A DNA stretch of 25,114 nt. Origin: an uncultured Gemmiger sp. (GTDB lineage Bacteria; Bacillota; Clostridia; Oscillospirales; Ruminococcaceae). Each line of letters starts with the position of its first letter. Within the stretch, counting starts at the first letter, position 1. Below are positions 8,314 through 17,051 of this stretch, one piece after another. Where the stretch lies: contig CAUEKL010000006.1 of NCBI GenBank assembly GCA_959018215.1, positions 1-25,114 of the forward strand, written 5' to 3'. Below the pieces are notes generated by a model. That model made no database searches. It had not been told where the DNA came from and saw only the letters and a list, made by a program, of their open reading frames with translations. Made by a program: the position numbers and the translations under genes.

Positions 8314-9513
8314 ATGGAAGTTTTTCAGAGCATGGCATTGCTGGCAGAGCTGGTACAGTGCGGCGGCCCGATTTTCACCTGGTGTTACGACGAAAAGGGA
8401 AACCTGCTGCGCAGCAACTGCCCGGACGAAGCCTTCCTGTCCGGTATTTTTGGCCTGTTCGGCTGCAAACAGCAGATGATGGAATACGGCGCCGCCCATG
8501 ATACCCCCATTACGCTGGGAACCGCCCTGGGAATCCTGTGGGCGGCCGCTTTTGAAAAGAAAAACGGAGAGCTGAAACGTGCCTGGGTAATGGGGCCTGT
8601 CTTCTATCAGGATGTTTCCATGCGAGGAATTGAACAGGGTCTGCGCTATTACAGCCATCTGGAAACCAGTGTTTCCTGGACGATGCATCTGCAGCAGGTC
8701 CTGGCCAAAGTTCCTGTACTGCAAAATACCATCCTGCACCGGTACACCTTGATGATGCACTATTGTCTGACGGGAATCCACCTGGAAATCAGTGATATCA
8801 ACAGCGAAACTCCGCCCAAAGTCTATGATCCGACCTATACCCCTGCCCATGACCGCCACAAGGTCTGGATGGCAGAACAAGGTCTTTTACAGATGGTACG
8901 CACCGGGGATCTGAACTACAAACAGGCACTGTCCAACAGCATGACCTTGAGTGCCGGTGTCCCGGTACACAGCGATGACGCCTTGCGGCAAAGCAAAATT
9001 TCGGTGATCGTGTTCACCTCTCTGGTGTGCCGTGCAGCCATTGAGGGCGGGCTTTCTCCCGAGGAGGCCTACGCTTTGGGTGACAGTTATATCCAGACTG
9101 CCGAGTCCGCCAAAACCCTGGACGATCTGAATCCGCTGAGCCTGGTGATGTACGATGACTTTATCCGCCGGGTACACAAATGCCGCACCAATCCCAAGCT
9201 CAGCCGTCCGGTCCAGCAGTGTGTGGATTACATCGAGATGCATCTGGACCAGAAGATCCGGGCCGCCGATCTGGCAGCCGTGGTGGGATATACCGAATAT
9301 TACCTGACCCATAAGTTCAAGGCCGAAACGGGGCTTTGCATCAGTGACTACATCAAGTTTGCCAAAATTGAGCGGGCAAAGGTCCTTCTGAAAAGCACCG
9401 ACCAGACCGTACAGGAGATTGCTGCCGCCCTGTGTTTCAGTACCCGCAACTATTTCAGCCGGATCTTTCAGGAAGTGACCGGACAAACGCCCGTAGAGTA
9501 TAGGGGTGGATGA
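8314..9513 (+). CDS. AraC-family transcriptional regulator
   Basis: A 399-residue protein. The last ~98 residues are an AraC/XylS DNA-binding domain with two helix-turn-helix units: one around IRAADLAAVVGYTEYYLTHKF and one around TVQEIAAALCFSTRNYFSRIF. It ends in the usual GQTPVEYR signature. The N-terminal ~300 residues resemble the long sensory part of Firmicutes AraC regulators; I see no cupin motif, receiver domain or membrane helix, so it is probably a cytoplasmic sensor. The ATG at 8314 is favoured over GTG 8305 because GAGGTGAT lies just before it. Position next to GH1 and the divergent symporter operon suggests control of this arm by an imported sugar. The effector is unknown. Confidence 0.9.
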   Translation: MEVFQSMALLAELVQCGGPIFTWCYDEKGNLLRSNCPDEAFLSGIFGLFGCKQQMMEYGAAHDTPITLGTALGILWAAAFEKKNGELKRAWVMGPVFYQDVSMRGIEQGLRYYSHLETSVSWTMHLQQVLAKVPVLQNTILHRYTLMMHYCLTGIHLEISDINSETPPKVYDPTYTPAHDRHKVWMAEQGLLQMVRTGDLNYKQALSNSMTLSAGVPVHSDDALRQSKISVIVFTSLVCRAAIEGGLSPEEAYALGDSYIQTAESAKTLDDLNPLSLVMYDDFIRRVHKCRTNPKLSRPVQQCVDYIEMHLDQKIRAADLAAVVGYTEYYLTHKFKAETGLCISDYIKFAKIERAKVLLKSTDQTVQEIAAALCFSTRNYFSRIFQEVTGQTPVEYRGG

Positions 9514-9535
9514 GACTTATTTTTTCCAGCACATC

Positions 9536-9573
9536 AAAACAGACAGCGAAGGAACTTCTTCGCTGTCTGTTTT
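9536..9573. terminator. Bidirectional terminator between convergent AraC and TetR genes
   Basis: A perfect 16-bp stem (9536-9551 with 9558-9573) with a GAACTT loop, A4 on the left and T4 on the right, 22 bases after the AraC stop and six bases from the TetR stop on the other strand. Symmetry lets it serve both genes. Confidence 0.9.
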
Positions 9574-9578
9574 CTTCT

Positions 9579-10151
9579 TTACAGAGAATATGCTGGCGGC
9601 TCCACGCCGGCCGCTCCGGCACACAGCGCCGCAATGGCCGCCGCCACCTGTTCCGGCGGCGCTTTCCGGTCACTGTGCAGCCAGTATGACATCACCCCGG
9701 AAGCCCCCGCAAACAAAAAGGTGTTTTGCATTCCCCTCCAGCCGTCATCCGCCCCGGTGCGCTCTGCAGCGTCCATCCGCAGGTCCATATAGTGAAAACA
9801 GCACCCCACCACCCGGTGCAGAAAGGCGTCGTCCGGGCTCTGCCGCGCCAGAACCGCCAGAAAATCCTCGTCGCTCTGCAGCTTTTGCAGCATGGAAAGC
9901 AGAACCGCCTGCACGCCCCGGTCTCGGGTACTCACCAAGACTGCTTCCAGCTGTTCCAGGGCCTGTTCCTCCAACTGTTCCATCAGATCATAACAATCCC
10001 GGAAATGCCGGTAAAAGGTTCCCCTGTTGATCTGCGCCAGGGTACAGACCTCTTTGACGGTGATCTTCTCCATCGGCTTTTGCTGCAGAAGTTGCCAGAA
10101 GGCGGTGGTGATGATCTCCCGTGTATAACGGGTACGCGGATCAGTTTTCAT
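9579..10151 (-). CDS. TetR-family transcriptional repressor
   Basis: A 190-residue regulator. Its N-terminal helix-turn-helix spans about residues 8-55, with TREIITTAFWQLL, ITVKEVCTLAQINRGTFYRHF and the following DLMEQL linker: the canonical TetR_N pattern. The rest is helical and variable, as expected for ligand-binding and dimerisation. An earlier in-frame start 15 codons upstream is possible, but AAAAAGGAGC lies at proper distance from the ATG at 10151, and the earlier start has no ribosome site. It is divergent from a MATE efflux gene and shares with it a palindrome-centred promoter region. It most likely represses both genes until an inducing toxic compound binds. Confidence 0.92.
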   Translation of the reverse strand: MKTDPRTRYTREIITTAFWQLLQQKPMEKITVKEVCTLAQINRGTFYRHFRDCYDLMEQLEEQALEQLEAVLVSTRDRGVQAVLLSMLQKLQSDEDFLAVLARQSPDDAFLHRVVGCCFHYMDLRMDAAERTGADDGWRGMQNTFLFAGASGVMSYWLHSDRKAPPEQVAAAIAALCAGAAGVEPPAYSL

Positions 10152-10222
10152 ATTTGTGCTCCTTTTTGCAACAGCCAGACGCTTTATGTCGCACAAAGCA
10201 ACAGCTGCCGCTCTATTGCTGA

Positions 10223-10272
10223 TTGCGCCGGATCTTTTTCCTCAGTATACTGAAAGGCAGAAGAAAAAGCAA
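10223..10272. promoter_or_regulatory. Divergent overlapping promoters with palindromic operator (tetR/MATE)
   Basis: A perfect 12-bp palindrome, TCAGTATACTGA (10242-10253), contains TATACT on both strands. Rightward, TTGCGC (10223-10228), a 17-base spacer and TATACT (10246-10251) drive the MATE gene. Leftward, TTGCTT (10272-10267), also with a 17-base spacer, and TATACT (10249-10244) drive the TetR gene. A dimer bound at the palindrome would block both -10 elements. A second perfect 10-bp palindrome, AACACGTGTT, lies at 10271-10280. Operator function is inferred. Confidence 0.7.
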
Positions 10273-10320
10273 CACGTGTTCACAAAATCATCATGCGTTC
10301 TTTTAAAAGGAGGACTTTCT

Positions 10321-11676
10321 GTGCAGAGCGAACGGCTGTTCAAAGAGGCGCCTGTCTGGCAGGCTATCGGTGCGCTGGTGGGCCCCTCTGTCCTGTCGGT
10401 TCTGGTCATGATCATCTATAATATGACCGACCTGTTTTTTATCGGATTGCTGCAGGATACCGCCCTGACCGCGGCGGTGGCGGTGGTGGGGCCTGTTTTC
10501 ACCCTGGCTTCTGCCGGTGCCACTGTGCTGGGCATGGGCGGTTGTGCCGTGGTGGCCGGTTCTTTGGGCGCTGGCGACCGTCAGGACGCCCAATGCGTTT
10601 CCAGCCTTTGCGGTTGGTGTGGCCTTCTGACCGGCGTACTCCTGGCCGTGGTACTGAATCTGTTCTGTGAACCGATTTTGTATTTGCTGGGCACCAATGC
10701 CGAGATCCTGCCTTACGCTACCCATTACCTGCGCATCCTGGCTCTGGGTGCCCCGGCCATGATCTTCTCAGTTTCCGCAGCCACCCTGCTGCGGGCAGAC
10801 GGCGCCATCCGCCGGGGACTGGTGGGCAACCTGGCCGGAAGCCTTACCAATATCCTGCTGGACCCGCTTTTCATCCTGGCCTTCGGCTGGAACATTGCCG
10901 GAGCTGCCGCAGCCACCATGCTGGGCAATCTGGTGGCCAGCGGGCTTTACCTTCACCACATTCTTTGCCGTTCTGATGCCCTGAGTCTGCGACCTGCCGA
11001 TGCCCTGCGCTGCCCCTCCCGGCTGGGGCGGGTCCTGACCCTGGGCCTGCCCAATGGGGTAAGCAGCCTGCTGAGTGGTCTGGCCGGCAGTTTCAGCAAT
11101 CGTCTGTTGGCTGCTTACGGCACCAACGCCCTGGCTGCCATGGCAGCCGCCGACAAATCCGCCATGGTCGTGACCCTGGTCCAGATGGGCATCTGTATGG
11201 GATTGCAGCCATTGCTTTCCTATAATGTGGGCGGACGGAATCTCCCCCGGCTTCGGGCAGTCCTGAGCAGAAGTTTTGGTCTGACCGTAGGTTTTGGCAC
11301 CCTGTTTGCTCTGTTCTGCCTGCTGGCTCAGCGGCCGCTGATTGGACTGTTTTTATCCGATCCTGAGGCAGCTTCCCTGGCGCGCCAGCTGCTTCCCTGG
11401 CTGCTGGCAGGCAGTCCGCTGCTGGGCCTGTACTATCTGGGCATCAATTTCCTGCAGGCCGCCGGCTATGCCGGCAGTGCCACCCTTCTTTCCGCCCTGC
11501 GCCAGGGCGTGCTGCTGGTTCCGGCCCTGTACGGGTTCCACCATCTGCTGGGGCTGCCCGGCCTGGCGGCTGCCCGTGCCGCCACCGACCTGTTCAGTGC
11601 AGCCATTGCTCTGCTGCTCTTTATTATGGTCTGGCATAAATTGACGAGCAGCCTCCGGCCTCGAACCTGTCTATAA
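10321..11676 (+). CDS. MATE-family multidrug efflux transporter (DinF/NorM-like)
   Basis: A 451-residue protein with about 12 hydrophobic helices, the normal MATE size. Family features include the first-helix region APVWQAIGALVGPSVLSVLV, NMTDLFFIGLL (about 34-44), the conserved LRADGAIRRG loop and GLPNGVSSLLSG opening the second half. It exports organic cations or other toxic compounds using Na+ or H+. The start is GTG 10321, because AAAAGGAGG sits seven bases upstream; longer in-frame reading upstream runs through the promoter region and has no ribosome site. It is paired with the divergent TetR gene. Lying inside a glycan-use region, it may expel aglycones released from plant glycosides, though no sequence feature proves this. 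Confidence 0.92.
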   Translation: MQSERLFKEAPVWQAIGALVGPSVLSVLVMIIYNMTDLFFIGLLQDTALTAAVAVVGPVFTLASAGATVLGMGGCAVVAGSLGAGDRQDAQCVSSLCGWCGLLTGVLLAVVLNLFCEPILYLLGTNAEILPYATHYLRILALGAPAMIFSVSAATLLRADGAIRRGLVGNLAGSLTNILLDPLFILAFGWNIAGAAAATMLGNLVASGLYLHHILCRSDALSLRPADALRCPSRLGRVLTLGLPNGVSSLLSGLAGSFSNRLLAAYGTNALAAMAAADKSAMVVTLVQMGICMGLQPLLSYNVGGRNLPRLRAVLSRSFGLTVGFGTLFALFCLLAQRPLIGLFLSDPEAASLARQLLPWLLAGSPLLGLYYLGINFLQAAGYAGSATLLSALRQGVLLVPALYGFHHLLGLPGLAAARAATDLFSAAIALLLFIMVWHKLTSSLRPRTCL

Positions 11677-11709
11677 AGTGCCCCAACGTGTTATCCTCAC
11701 GTCCCAAAG

Positions 11710-11751
11710 AGCCCGGCACATTTTGTTTTCAAAATGCTGCCCGGGCTTTTC
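11710..11751 (+). terminator. Intrinsic terminator of the MATE gene
   Basis: Stem AGCCCGG (11710-11716) with CCGGGCT (11741-11747), continued by an inner stem CATTTTG/CAAAATG (11719-11725, 11730-11736), then a T run. Lies 33 bases after the MATE stop. Confidence 0.8.
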
Positions 11752-11782
11752 ATTTGCAACAGTCTTCATATTGCATGAAAAT

Positions 11783-11836
11783 TCACCCCACATTCCAAAT
11801 TATCACCCCGTATAGTCCCTGTTTTTTCGCTATAAT
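11783..11836 (+). promoter_or_regulatory. Candidate AraC-dependent promoter of the GH78 gene
   Basis: A perfect TATAAT (11831-11836) lies 34 bases before the GTG start, but no recognisable -35 is found at the right distance. Instead two direct TCACCCC repeats (11783-11789 and 11803-11809) are 20 bp apart, same helix face, with the second one abutting the -35 position. This is the layout of class II AraC-activated promoters. The binding protein is inferred, not shown. Confidence 0.5.
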
Positions 11837-11870
11837 GAAAACAATCTGAAAGGGAAAGGACTGCAGAACC

Positions 11871-14483
11871 GTGCAAGCAACCAATCTTCAAACCAATCAT
11901 CTGACGGCCCCTCTTGGAATGGATGGCGGCCCATTGTTTTTATCCTGGCAATGCACCGGCGGATTGCGCCAGACCGCTTATGAGATCCACCTGACGGCAG
12001 ACGATGCCCTTGTCTGGGAAAGCGGCAAGGTGGCAACCCAAAGTATGCATGCCGATGCTCCCACCGTAGAAGGGGCCCGGGTCCGGGGCAGCTGGAAGGT
12101 CCGGCTGTGGGACGAAAACAACTGTCCCGGCCCCTGGAGCGAGGCCTGGTTTGAGACGGGCCTTTCCACCGGGGATTGGCAGGGGCTGTGGGTGGACCCG
12201 GAGACTGCACCGTTGGATATTCCCGGTGACGACGCCATCAACGCCTTTGCCCGCCCCAACTGGGAGCGCAAGCAGGCCGAGAAAGAGGCCGCCGGCAAGG
12301 GTGCGGCAGAGCCCTACCAGCCTCACCGTCCGGCCTCCTATCTGCGAAAAACCTTCACCGCTCCGTCCGGTCGCGGACGGCTTTACATCACCGCCAAAGG
12401 GCTGTACGAAGCCTGGCTCAACGGTGTACGGGTGGGCGATATGGTGCTGGCTCCCGGCAGTTTTACCGCTGACAAGCACCTGGGCGCCCAGACCTACGAC
12501 GTGACAGCTCTTCTGCGGGAGGGGGAAAACGAGCTGCTGATTGCCTTGGGCGACGGCTGGTACCGCAGCACCAGCGGCGTGGACGGTGACCGCAACCTCT
12601 TCGGCGATACGCTGGGCGTTCTCTTCCAGTTGGAGGTTAATGGCAAGGTGGTCTGTGTTTCGGACGATACCATGCAGGCTACCCAGCAGGGCCCCATCCG
12701 CCAGAATGATTTACAGCAGGGCGAAGTGTATGACGCCCGGCTGGAAGGGCTCCTTTCCGGCTGGCACGAAGTACAAACCTACCGCGATGCCCTGCCCGTC
12801 ACCGGCATGAATACGGTTCCCATCCGGGAGCGGGAGGCGTTTCCCGGGCGGCTGTTCACCGCCCCCAACGGAGAAACCGTGCTGGATTTCGGCCAGAACA
12901 TTGCCGGCTATGTGGAGATGACCCTTACCGCTCATGCGGGACAGAAAGTCCTGCTGACCTGTGGTGAAACGCTGGATGAAAACGGCAACTTCACCCAGGA
13001 GAACTTCCAGGACCGCAGCCGCCACAAAGAGGGCGGCACCGCCCAGATGCTGGAACTGATCTGCAAGGAAGGGGTAAATCACTGGAAACCCAGCTTCACC
13101 ATCATGGGTTTTCAGTATGCCAAAGTAGAGACGGATGCAGACCTGACCGGGGCGGTGTTCACCGCCCATGCAGTCTACTCCGATATGGCGGTCACCGGCT
13201 CTTTCACCTGCGGGAACAAAGCGGCAAACCGGCTGGTAGCCAACAGCATCTGGAGCCAGAAAGGCAACTTCTGCGACATTCCTACCGACTGCCCCACCCG
13301 GGAACGGGCGGGCTGGACCGGAGACATGGGCGTCTTTATTGAGACCGGCCTGACCCTGATGGACTGCTACCCGGTGGTTGCCAAGTGGCTGAAGGAATGC
13401 CGCCTGAACCAGTACCCTGACGGACGGATGGCCAACATTGCCCCGCCCAACAGCCGCCCCGGGTATATGACACCCATGCTGTGCATGTCCGCCGGTTGGG
13501 GGGACGCCGCCATTTTGGTGCCCTACGCTCTCTATAAGCGCACCGGTGACCGCCGCATACTGGCCGATAACTATGAGATGATGCAGCGGTGGTATGCCTT
13601 TTTGCTGGGCCGGGCCCAGCAGACCACGGAAGAGCAACAGCGTGGCGAGTATGCCAAATACACGGTGCTCAACGGCCTGGACTACGGCGAGTGGTGCGAA
13701 CCCGGGGTGACACCCATGCAGGCCATGGCCAATCCCCGCAAGAGCGTAGGTACAGCGTACCTGGCCTACTCCGGCCGGTTGCTGGCCGAAATTGCGGCCG
13801 TACTGGGGCGGCAGGAAGAAGCCGAAGCTTACCGTGCTACCGCCGATAAGGCCGTAAAGGCCTACCGTGCAGCTTTCACAGAGGACGGCGTCATTCACTC
13901 GGACCGCCAATGTGAATACGTCCGGGCCATTGCCTTTGCCCTGCTGGGTGAGGAGGAGAGCCGGGCGGCTGCCGCCACTTTAAACCAGATGGTGGTGGAT
14001 AACGGCTGCCATCTGAACACCGGATTTCTCTCCACCCCCTTCCTGTGCGGTGTGCTGGCCCAATACGGTTACATTGATACCGCTTACCGCCTGCTGCTGC
14101 AGCCGGAGGCTCCGGGCTGGCTGTATGAGGTAAACAAAGGCGCCAACACGGTGTGGGAAACCTGGACCGGCATTGACGCCGAGGGCAAACCACACGAATC
14201 CCTGAACCACTACTCCTACGGTGCTATCTGCGGCTGGCTGTTCGGGGGCGTCTGCGGCATTCACTTCACGGACGGTCAACTGACCATTGCTCCCACTCCG
14301 CACAAAGCGCTGGGGTACGCCAAAGCTGTTTATGATTCGCCTGCAGGCCGAATCGAAAGCGGCTGGCGGTATGAAGGAGATACGGTCACCTACGAATTCA
14401 CCATTCCCACCAATATCACAGCACACATTCACCTTCCGGACGGAAGAACACGAATGCTATCTGCTGGCACACACAGGCTCTAA
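11871..14483 (+). CDS. GH78 alpha-L-rhamnosidase
   Basis: An 870-residue inverting glycosidase, typical length, without a signal peptide. Order: Fn3-like N-terminal module (about 1-100), beta-sandwich N domain (about 155-315, with ITAKGLYEAWLNG), the concanavalin-like domain with VLDFGQNIAGYVE (337-349), the (alpha/alpha)6 barrel (about 445-790) and a C-terminal beta-sandwich (about 795-870). The predicted general acid is Glu478 in DCPTRERAGWTGD and the general base Glu763 in NTVWETWTG; both match the conserved GH78 pair. It removes terminal alpha-L-rhamnose from rhamnogalacturonan pieces or rhamnosylated flavonoids. The start is GTG 11871 with GAAAGGGAAAGGA upstream. It appears monocistronic, with its own promoter and a terminator facing the second GH2 operon. 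Confidence 0.95.
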   Translation: MQATNLQTNHLTAPLGMDGGPLFLSWQCTGGLRQTAYEIHLTADDALVWESGKVATQSMHADAPTVEGARVRGSWKVRLWDENNCPGPWSEAWFETGLSTGDWQGLWVDPETAPLDIPGDDAINAFARPNWERKQAEKEAAGKGAAEPYQPHRPASYLRKTFTAPSGRGRLYITAKGLYEAWLNGVRVGDMVLAPGSFTADKHLGAQTYDVTALLREGENELLIALGDGWYRSTSGVDGDRNLFGDTLGVLFQLEVNGKVVCVSDDTMQATQQGPIRQNDLQQGEVYDARLEGLLSGWHEVQTYRDALPVTGMNTVPIREREAFPGRLFTAPNGETVLDFGQNIAGYVEMTLTAHAGQKVLLTCGETLDENGNFTQENFQDRSRHKEGGTAQMLELICKEGVNHWKPSFTIMGFQYAKVETDADLTGAVFTAHAVYSDMAVTGSFTCGNKAANRLVANSIWSQKGNFCDIPTDCPTRERAGWTGDMGVFIETGLTLMDCYPVVAKWLKECRLNQYPDGRMANIAPPNSRPGYMTPMLCMSAGWGDAAILVPYALYKRTGDRRILADNYEMMQRWYAFLLGRAQQTTEEQQRGEYAKYTVLNGLDYGEWCEPGVTPMQAMANPRKSVGTAYLAYSGRLLAEIAAVLGRQEEAEAYRATADKAVKAYRAAFTEDGVIHSDRQCEYVRAIAFALLGEEESRAAAATLNQMVVDNGCHLNTGFLSTPFLCGVLAQYGYIDTAYRLLLQPEAPGWLYEVNKGANTVWETWTGIDAEGKPHESLNHYSYGAICGWLFGGVCGIHFTDGQLTIAPTPHKALGYAKAVYDSPAGRIESGWRYEGDTVTYEFTIPTNITAHIHLPDGRTRMLSAGTHRL

Positions 14484-14565
14484 AGGTCGCTTCATAGCGT
14501 AGCCGATGTTCCCTCTTCCGGAAGAATGTGAATTTCCCGCAAAATCTATGAAGTAGATCACGTAG

Positions 14566-14597
14566 AAAAAGACTGCAACGATTGTTGCAGTCTTTTT
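14566..14597. terminator. Bidirectional terminator between convergent GH78 and GH2 genes
   Basis: Perfect 14-bp stem AAAAAGACTGCAAC (14566-14579) with its complement (14584-14597) around a four-base loop. A5 and T5 edges make it usable from both strands; it lies 82 bases after the GH78 stop and 41 bases beyond the GH2 stop. Confidence 0.9.
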
Positions 14598-14638
14598 GGT
14601 GAGACATCGGAATCTGCCGTCTGGCCTATGCCCTTTTC

Positions 14639-17038
14639 TCAGATCACTTCCAATTCAAGCGTTTTGGCCCGCAGGCCTTTTGCCTTCACCGTAACCGTAA
14701 CCTTTCCGGGGACATCGCCGCCGCGGACCACGGCCAATGCCTTGCCGTAGTAGGTCGTGTGGGTATCGGAGAAAAAGTTCTCCCCCATGTTGGGCCGTGC
14801 AGAACCAAGGGCCAGCAGCTTCCCGGCACCGTCAACCTCCACCGTGACCGCAGTATCCTCAGAAGATTTTGTGGTGCCATCCGCCCCCGTCAGGTCAATG
14901 CTGATGTAGGCCAAATCCTGCGTTTTTGCCTGCAAGGTGCTCCGGTCAGCCACCACACGCAGTTCGGTAGCCCCTGCAGCCGTCTTCATGGAAGTCCGGC
15001 TCTGTTCTTTTCCCTCGCCATCGTAGCTGATTGCGGTGATGGTACCGGGCTCATAGACAACGCGCTTAAAGACAGCCTTGTATTCCTTCGTCTTTTTCCG
15101 GCCATAGGAATGCCCGTTGACAATGAGTTCCGCCGTTTCGCCGTCAGAGTAGACCGTGACCTTGGTTTTTTTGCCTTCACAGCCGGCCCAGGACCAGCTT
15201 GCCACTGCGTCTGTGTTACGCCACATGGATACAGAGCCGGTCTCCCCTGCATGGGTAAACGGTTCTACGCCGATGCCAGGGGTATGGTCCAGCCCCCAGA
15301 TCAGCCGGTTCCACTGCACCTCGGGGCGAAGCTTTCCGCAAATGTCGATCACGCCGCAGCCGGCGGAGATGATGGGCGCATCCTGACCGGGATTTTTGAA
15401 ACTTTTGTAACGGACGGTACCGATGCCCGCCTCCCCCAGATAATCCCAGCCCGTCCACATAAAGTCGCCGATGACATAGGGGAGTTTTTTCACCAGTTGC
15501 CAGTTATGATACAGGTTCTTGGGCAGGGTCTCGGACCCGACAATGACGCGGTCGGGATGGAGCGTACCGTCCTTCTCGTATCGGGACGCGGCGTAGTTGT
15601 AACCGCCAATATCCAGATAAGAGAAACTCACCTTTGTGGCATCGTCCGCGGCAGGTTTGGCGGCCATTTTTTCAATCATACCCCCGGCCAGGTTCATTAG
15701 CATGTTGAAGAAGGCGCTGGTGGGAACGTTGTCCATCGTCTGACTGCCGTTTTTATTCTCTTTCCCATTCTTTTTGTTGCCGTATATGCCGCCGCCCTTG
15801 GCCGACATACTGCACAGCATCAGGTTGACTCCCATCGTCACTGCTTTGTCCGGGTCCAGCTTTCGTGCCAGGACTGCCAATTTTTTACAGTACTCCTGTC
15901 CTTCGGACATAGCCAGTTCGGAGATTTCATTTCCGATAGAGTTCATGACCACACTGGGATGATTGTAGTTTTTGATGACCATAGCTGTGAGATCCCGCTG
16001 CCACCATGCGCGAAAATCCTGGTCCGCATAGTCGTATGGGTTTTTATGTACCAGCCAGTTGTCGCAGAATTCATCCATGACGTACAGACCCAGCCGGTCA
16101 CAGGCATCCAACAACGCCTTGGAGGCAGGGTTGTGGGCGGAACGTATCGCGTTGAAACCGGCTTCCTTGAGCAGACGGACACGGCGGAACTCGGCATCCT
16201 CAAAAGAGCATGCGCCCAGAATACCATTGTCGTGGTGGACGCAGGCGCCACGGAACAGCGTTTTCTTGCCGTTTACAAAAAATCCTCTGGTGCTCCAGCT
16301 AAGGGTACGGAATCCAAACCAGGCGTCCGCCTCATCCACCATCTCACCATTTTTCAACAGTTCCGCTCTGCACCGGTACAGTTCGGGATGTTCCGCGTCC
16401 CAAAGCCGCGGCTGGGAAACGGGAATGTCCGCCGATGCAGTGCCTTCCTTGACCGCAGATTCGGCCTGCGCTACCACCTTTTCACCATCCAGAATAGAGA
16501 CTCTGACCGTATCACCACCGGTGACCGAAACTTTCACATGGGCCGCATCGTTTCCGGAAGTGGAGACGAGCAGTCCATCCGGGCGGATATGACTCTTATC
16601 GCCCAGGAAGAGGTTTACGTTGCGATAAATTCCGCTACCGGAATACCAACGGGAATTGGGTACCGACGAGTTGTCCGCGATCACTTTGATCTCATTTTCT
16701 TCGCCATACTTCAGTTGTGGGTCCAGCACCACAAAGAAGTTGGTATACCCGTACCGCTGTTCAGCCACAAGCGCATCGTTCACGAACACCTGCGCGTTTT
16801 GATAAACCGCCTCAAATTCCAGTACAGCGGACTGTGTCCGCCACGTTTCAGGCACAAGAATCCGTTTGACGTAGACATAGGCCCCGCCGGGAAAGTATCC
16901 GCACGCTCCCGCTGTTGCCGCATCCTTTGAACGTTTCTCGTACAGCATGGCATCGTGGGGAAGCGTGACCGGTTGCATAGACTGTTCCTTTCCCACGGCG
17001 CCAAATAGCCAACCTCGGTTAAAATCTTTCTTTTTCAC
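14639..17038 (-). CDS. GH2 beta-galactosidase-type glycoside hydrolase
   Basis: A 799-residue enzyme without a signal peptide. It begins with the sugar-binding jelly roll (about 4-150, with TLPHDA and SGSGIYRNV), an Ig-like domain (about 152-248), and the TIM barrel (about 250-585). The acid/base is Glu371 in SIGNE and the nucleophile Glu503 in VGSET. A beta-sandwich (about 595-680) and a further invasin-like beta domain (about 690-799, DLAYISIDLTGADG) follow, as in GH2 enzymes ending in DUF4982 and C-terminal Ig domains. Longer reading to 17224 overlaps the upstream gene; GGAGAGCAGGAAA before GTG 17038 decides the start, 13 bases after the deacetylase stop. It is the last gene of the second leftward operon. 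Likely substrates are beta-galactosides; not provable here. Confidence 0.9.
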   Translation of the reverse strand: MKKKDFNRGWLFGAVGKEQSMQPVTLPHDAMLYEKRSKDAATAGACGYFPGGAYVYVKRILVPETWRTQSAVLEFEAVYQNAQVFVNDALVAEQRYGYTNFFVVLDPQLKYGEENEIKVIADNSSVPNSRWYSGSGIYRNVNLFLGDKSHIRPDGLLVSTSGNDAAHVKVSVTGGDTVRVSILDGEKVVAQAESAVKEGTASADIPVSQPRLWDAEHPELYRCRAELLKNGEMVDEADAWFGFRTLSWSTRGFFVNGKKTLFRGACVHHDNGILGACSFEDAEFRRVRLLKEAGFNAIRSAHNPASKALLDACDRLGLYVMDEFCDNWLVHKNPYDYADQDFRAWWQRDLTAMVIKNYNHPSVVMNSIGNEISELAMSEGQEYCKKLAVLARKLDPDKAVTMGVNLMLCSMSAKGGGIYGNKKNGKENKNGSQTMDNVPTSAFFNMLMNLAGGMIEKMAAKPAADDATKVSFSYLDIGGYNYAASRYEKDGTLHPDRVIVGSETLPKNLYHNWQLVKKLPYVIGDFMWTGWDYLGEAGIGTVRYKSFKNPGQDAPIISAGCGVIDICGKLRPEVQWNRLIWGLDHTPGIGVEPFTHAGETGSVSMWRNTDAVASWSWAGCEGKKTKVTVYSDGETAELIVNGHSYGRKKTKEYKAVFKRVVYEPGTITAISYDGEGKEQSRTSMKTAAGATELRVVADRSTLQAKTQDLAYISIDLTGADGTTKSSEDTAVTVEVDGAGKLLALGSARPNMGENFFSDTHTTYYGKALAVVRGGDVPGKVTVTVKAKGLRAKTLELEVI

Positions 17039-17051
17039 TTTCCTGCTCTCC

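Noticed and set aside
6937..8880. A 647-codon open frame on minus opposite GH1 and AraC
   Set aside because: Spans a terminator and two well-supported genes on the other strand, with no recognisable domain.
12711..13910. A 399-codon minus-strand frame inside GH78
   Set aside because: Antisense to the catalytic domain of the rhamnosidase; no motif or start signal.
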